DNA from: Pezizomycotina sp. ARF18
Lineage: Eukaryota > Ascomycota
Length of the DNA stretch: 62,086 nucleotides
Assembly (NCBI GenBank): GCA_002224055.1
Contig: AZLU01000059.1
Span: 150,001-212,086 of the forward strand
Direction of reading: 5' to 3'
Both the position numbers and the translations under genes were made by a program. The notes beneath the pieces were generated by a model that was not told the origin of the DNA, made no database searches, and saw only the letters and a list, made by a program, of their open reading frames with translations. Positions 61,151 to 62,086 of the stretch are shown one piece after another (positions within the stretch are counted from its first letter, which is position 1; every line of letters starts with the position of its first letter).

Positions 61151-62062
61151 GATGCCGCTGACGGCTCCGGCGTTGGAAGACTACACTGACCCTCCGTCGT
61201 TTCCCTTCGCGCGAATATACCGAATCCGAAGAATCACGCCTGCGCTTCTGTCCTGGCTCCATCTGTGCGTTAAGAATTTTCGCCGCCTGGGCACCCTGCA
61301 GCCACCCGCCAACACCATTCTTCTCGCAAGTCGCGCACAGGCACTCATAGTTGCCTTTCCCAAAGTAGTCATGCGCATAAAAGACGGTGATTTCCTCTCC
61401 GATCTCAATATCCTCAGTGCAAGCAAGCTGACACTTTTTCCCGTGTTGATAAACCTCGTGTTTGGTTTGCAGTCGTGGTTGACAAAGCGCGCGGGCCCTA
61501 AGAATATCTGTGCGCCGGCTTTACGTGCGAGTGCATTATGGAGAAGTCCCTGTTAGGTTCTTTCGTCGAATTGCCTCTCTTCCTCCTTCGTCATCGTAAC
61601 CATGACGCCGAAAGGTTCGGAATCATAGTGCCTTTCTGGATTGGCGCTCTGCGAGGACGCTTGCTTCCGGACGGTGTATCAGTACGTGTTGGTGGTCGAG
61701 ACTTCGAACACGTTCTCGGCAGGTATATTTTGGCCGTAGCGTTTGAAATGGGCTATAAAATCTTCCTTTCCCGGTCGGAGGAATTTTCCAACTATTCCGT
61801 GCAAGCTATCAAGCCTGGAAAAGGAGAGGAACAACGGTCAGTTAATTTGAATTCTCAAGGAACTCGGTGTTGATGGCTTTGTGTTGACGCATTTTTTTTT
61901 CTAAGGTAGTTTCCCATACATTAGCAGTTTTCCGACGGCTTGTTGACATCTCTATCGATCGCGCACGTCTTGCTCGATGATCTTCTGGATATCTTTGATA
62001 GCGATTTTTCGCCGGCTCTGGTAGCGCCTATGTAACTTGCGTATTGTGGTCCAGAAATGGAT
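60044..62062 (-). CDS. SET9: SET9-type histone H4 lysine-20 methyltransferase, N-terminus outside window
   Basis: Fungal Set9/Kmt5 methylates histone H4 Lys20 in DNA-damage responses. The rightmost exon (to 62062, with an intron acceptor CTGTAG just beyond) reads FWTTIRKLHRRYQSRRKIAI. An intron at 61815-61919 follows. Then come HFKRYGQ and VFEVSTTNTY, MVTMTKEEERQFDERT, the SET core QIFLGPARFVNHDC (61469-61512), EIGEEITVFYAHDYFGKGNY and post-SET ECLCATCEKNG. Beyond the SET domain lie a basic, poly-Ser and Pro-rich linker, an acidic segment, and a zinc-knuckle-like AYCEDCGVKFIHPDNTW with ACPRCDRHSRIYG, typical of this subfamily. Frame breaks occur along the whole gene, for example one A lost near 60310. 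The 3' end is ambiguous: one open frame ends at 60044 (ENLFN), another at 60015. The first exon(s) lie beyond the window. Confidence 0.88.
61116..61149 (-). repeat. (ATC)n repeat coding poly-Ser in SET9
   Basis: About eleven GAT/ATG triplets on the plus strand are read on the minus strand as consecutive TCA serine codons in the linker after the SET domain. Confidence 0.85.
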
Positions 62063-62086
62063 CTACAGTTTCGAAAACCCCCAAAA

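Noticed and set aside
1-62086. Programmed frameshifting as an explanation of the broken genes
   Set aside because: The breaks lack a common slippery motif, occur many times per gene in housekeeping proteins, and are mostly cured by adding one base to a run. Sequence error is simpler.

Overview
The window is nuclear DNA of a filamentous ascomycete fungus, most likely Pezizomycotina. The evidence is short spliceosomal introns (about 58-220 nt) with fungal branch sites (CTAAC, CTGAC), pyrimidine-rich promoters, long A or T runs, and fungal orthologues such as SET9, TTI1, ITC1, an Ecl1-family protein and a fungal NiCoT permease. I cannot place the genus. About eleven genes occupy 62 kb, so the locus is gene-sparse, with gene-free gaps of 10.7, 6.8 and 5.0 kb.

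Layout: 3' end of SWC2/VPS72 (1-432, +); 10.7 kb without a recognisable gene; Ecl1-like zinc protein (about 11160-12568, +); TTI1 (14400-17747, -) head-to-head with an NFKBIL1-like gene (18043-19053, +); 6.8 kb gap; PKA catalytic subunit (25822-27639, +); the giant midasin gene MDN1 (29187-44662, -); 5 kb gap; ITC1 (49636-53358, +); nickel/cobalt permease (54824 to about 56266, +); RPB9 (56769-57325, -) head-to-head with mitochondrial L12 (57908-58572, +); SET9 (about 60044 to beyond the right edge, -).

The genes are conserved housekeeping and regulatory functions: chromatin (SWC2 in SWR1, ITC1 in ISW2, SET9 for H4K20 methylation), transcription (RPB9), ribosome making (MDN1 for the 60S subunit, MRPL12 for the mitoribosome), kinase signalling (PKA, and TTI1 for PIKK maturation), lifespan or stationary-phase control (Ecl1 family) and metal uptake. 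I see no biosynthetic cluster, CRISPR array, rRNA, tRNA or intact transposon.

The dominant oddity is that almost every conserved gene is interrupted by single-base losses, mostly inside or beside short base runs. The protein resumes in the correct alternate frame immediately afterwards. I read this as consensus error in the assembly rather than gene decay, so all coding entries below are given as spans across those breaks. The most interesting non-coding structures are a 7-copy 16-bp minisatellite with two dT24 tracts in the RPB9/MRPL12 promoter, a cluster of AGCTATAGCT palindromes, three successive inverted repeats near 19.65 kb, a trio of CACGTG boxes in an apparently empty region, and micro-exons at the 5' end of ITC1. 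I did not find a convincing new biological system.
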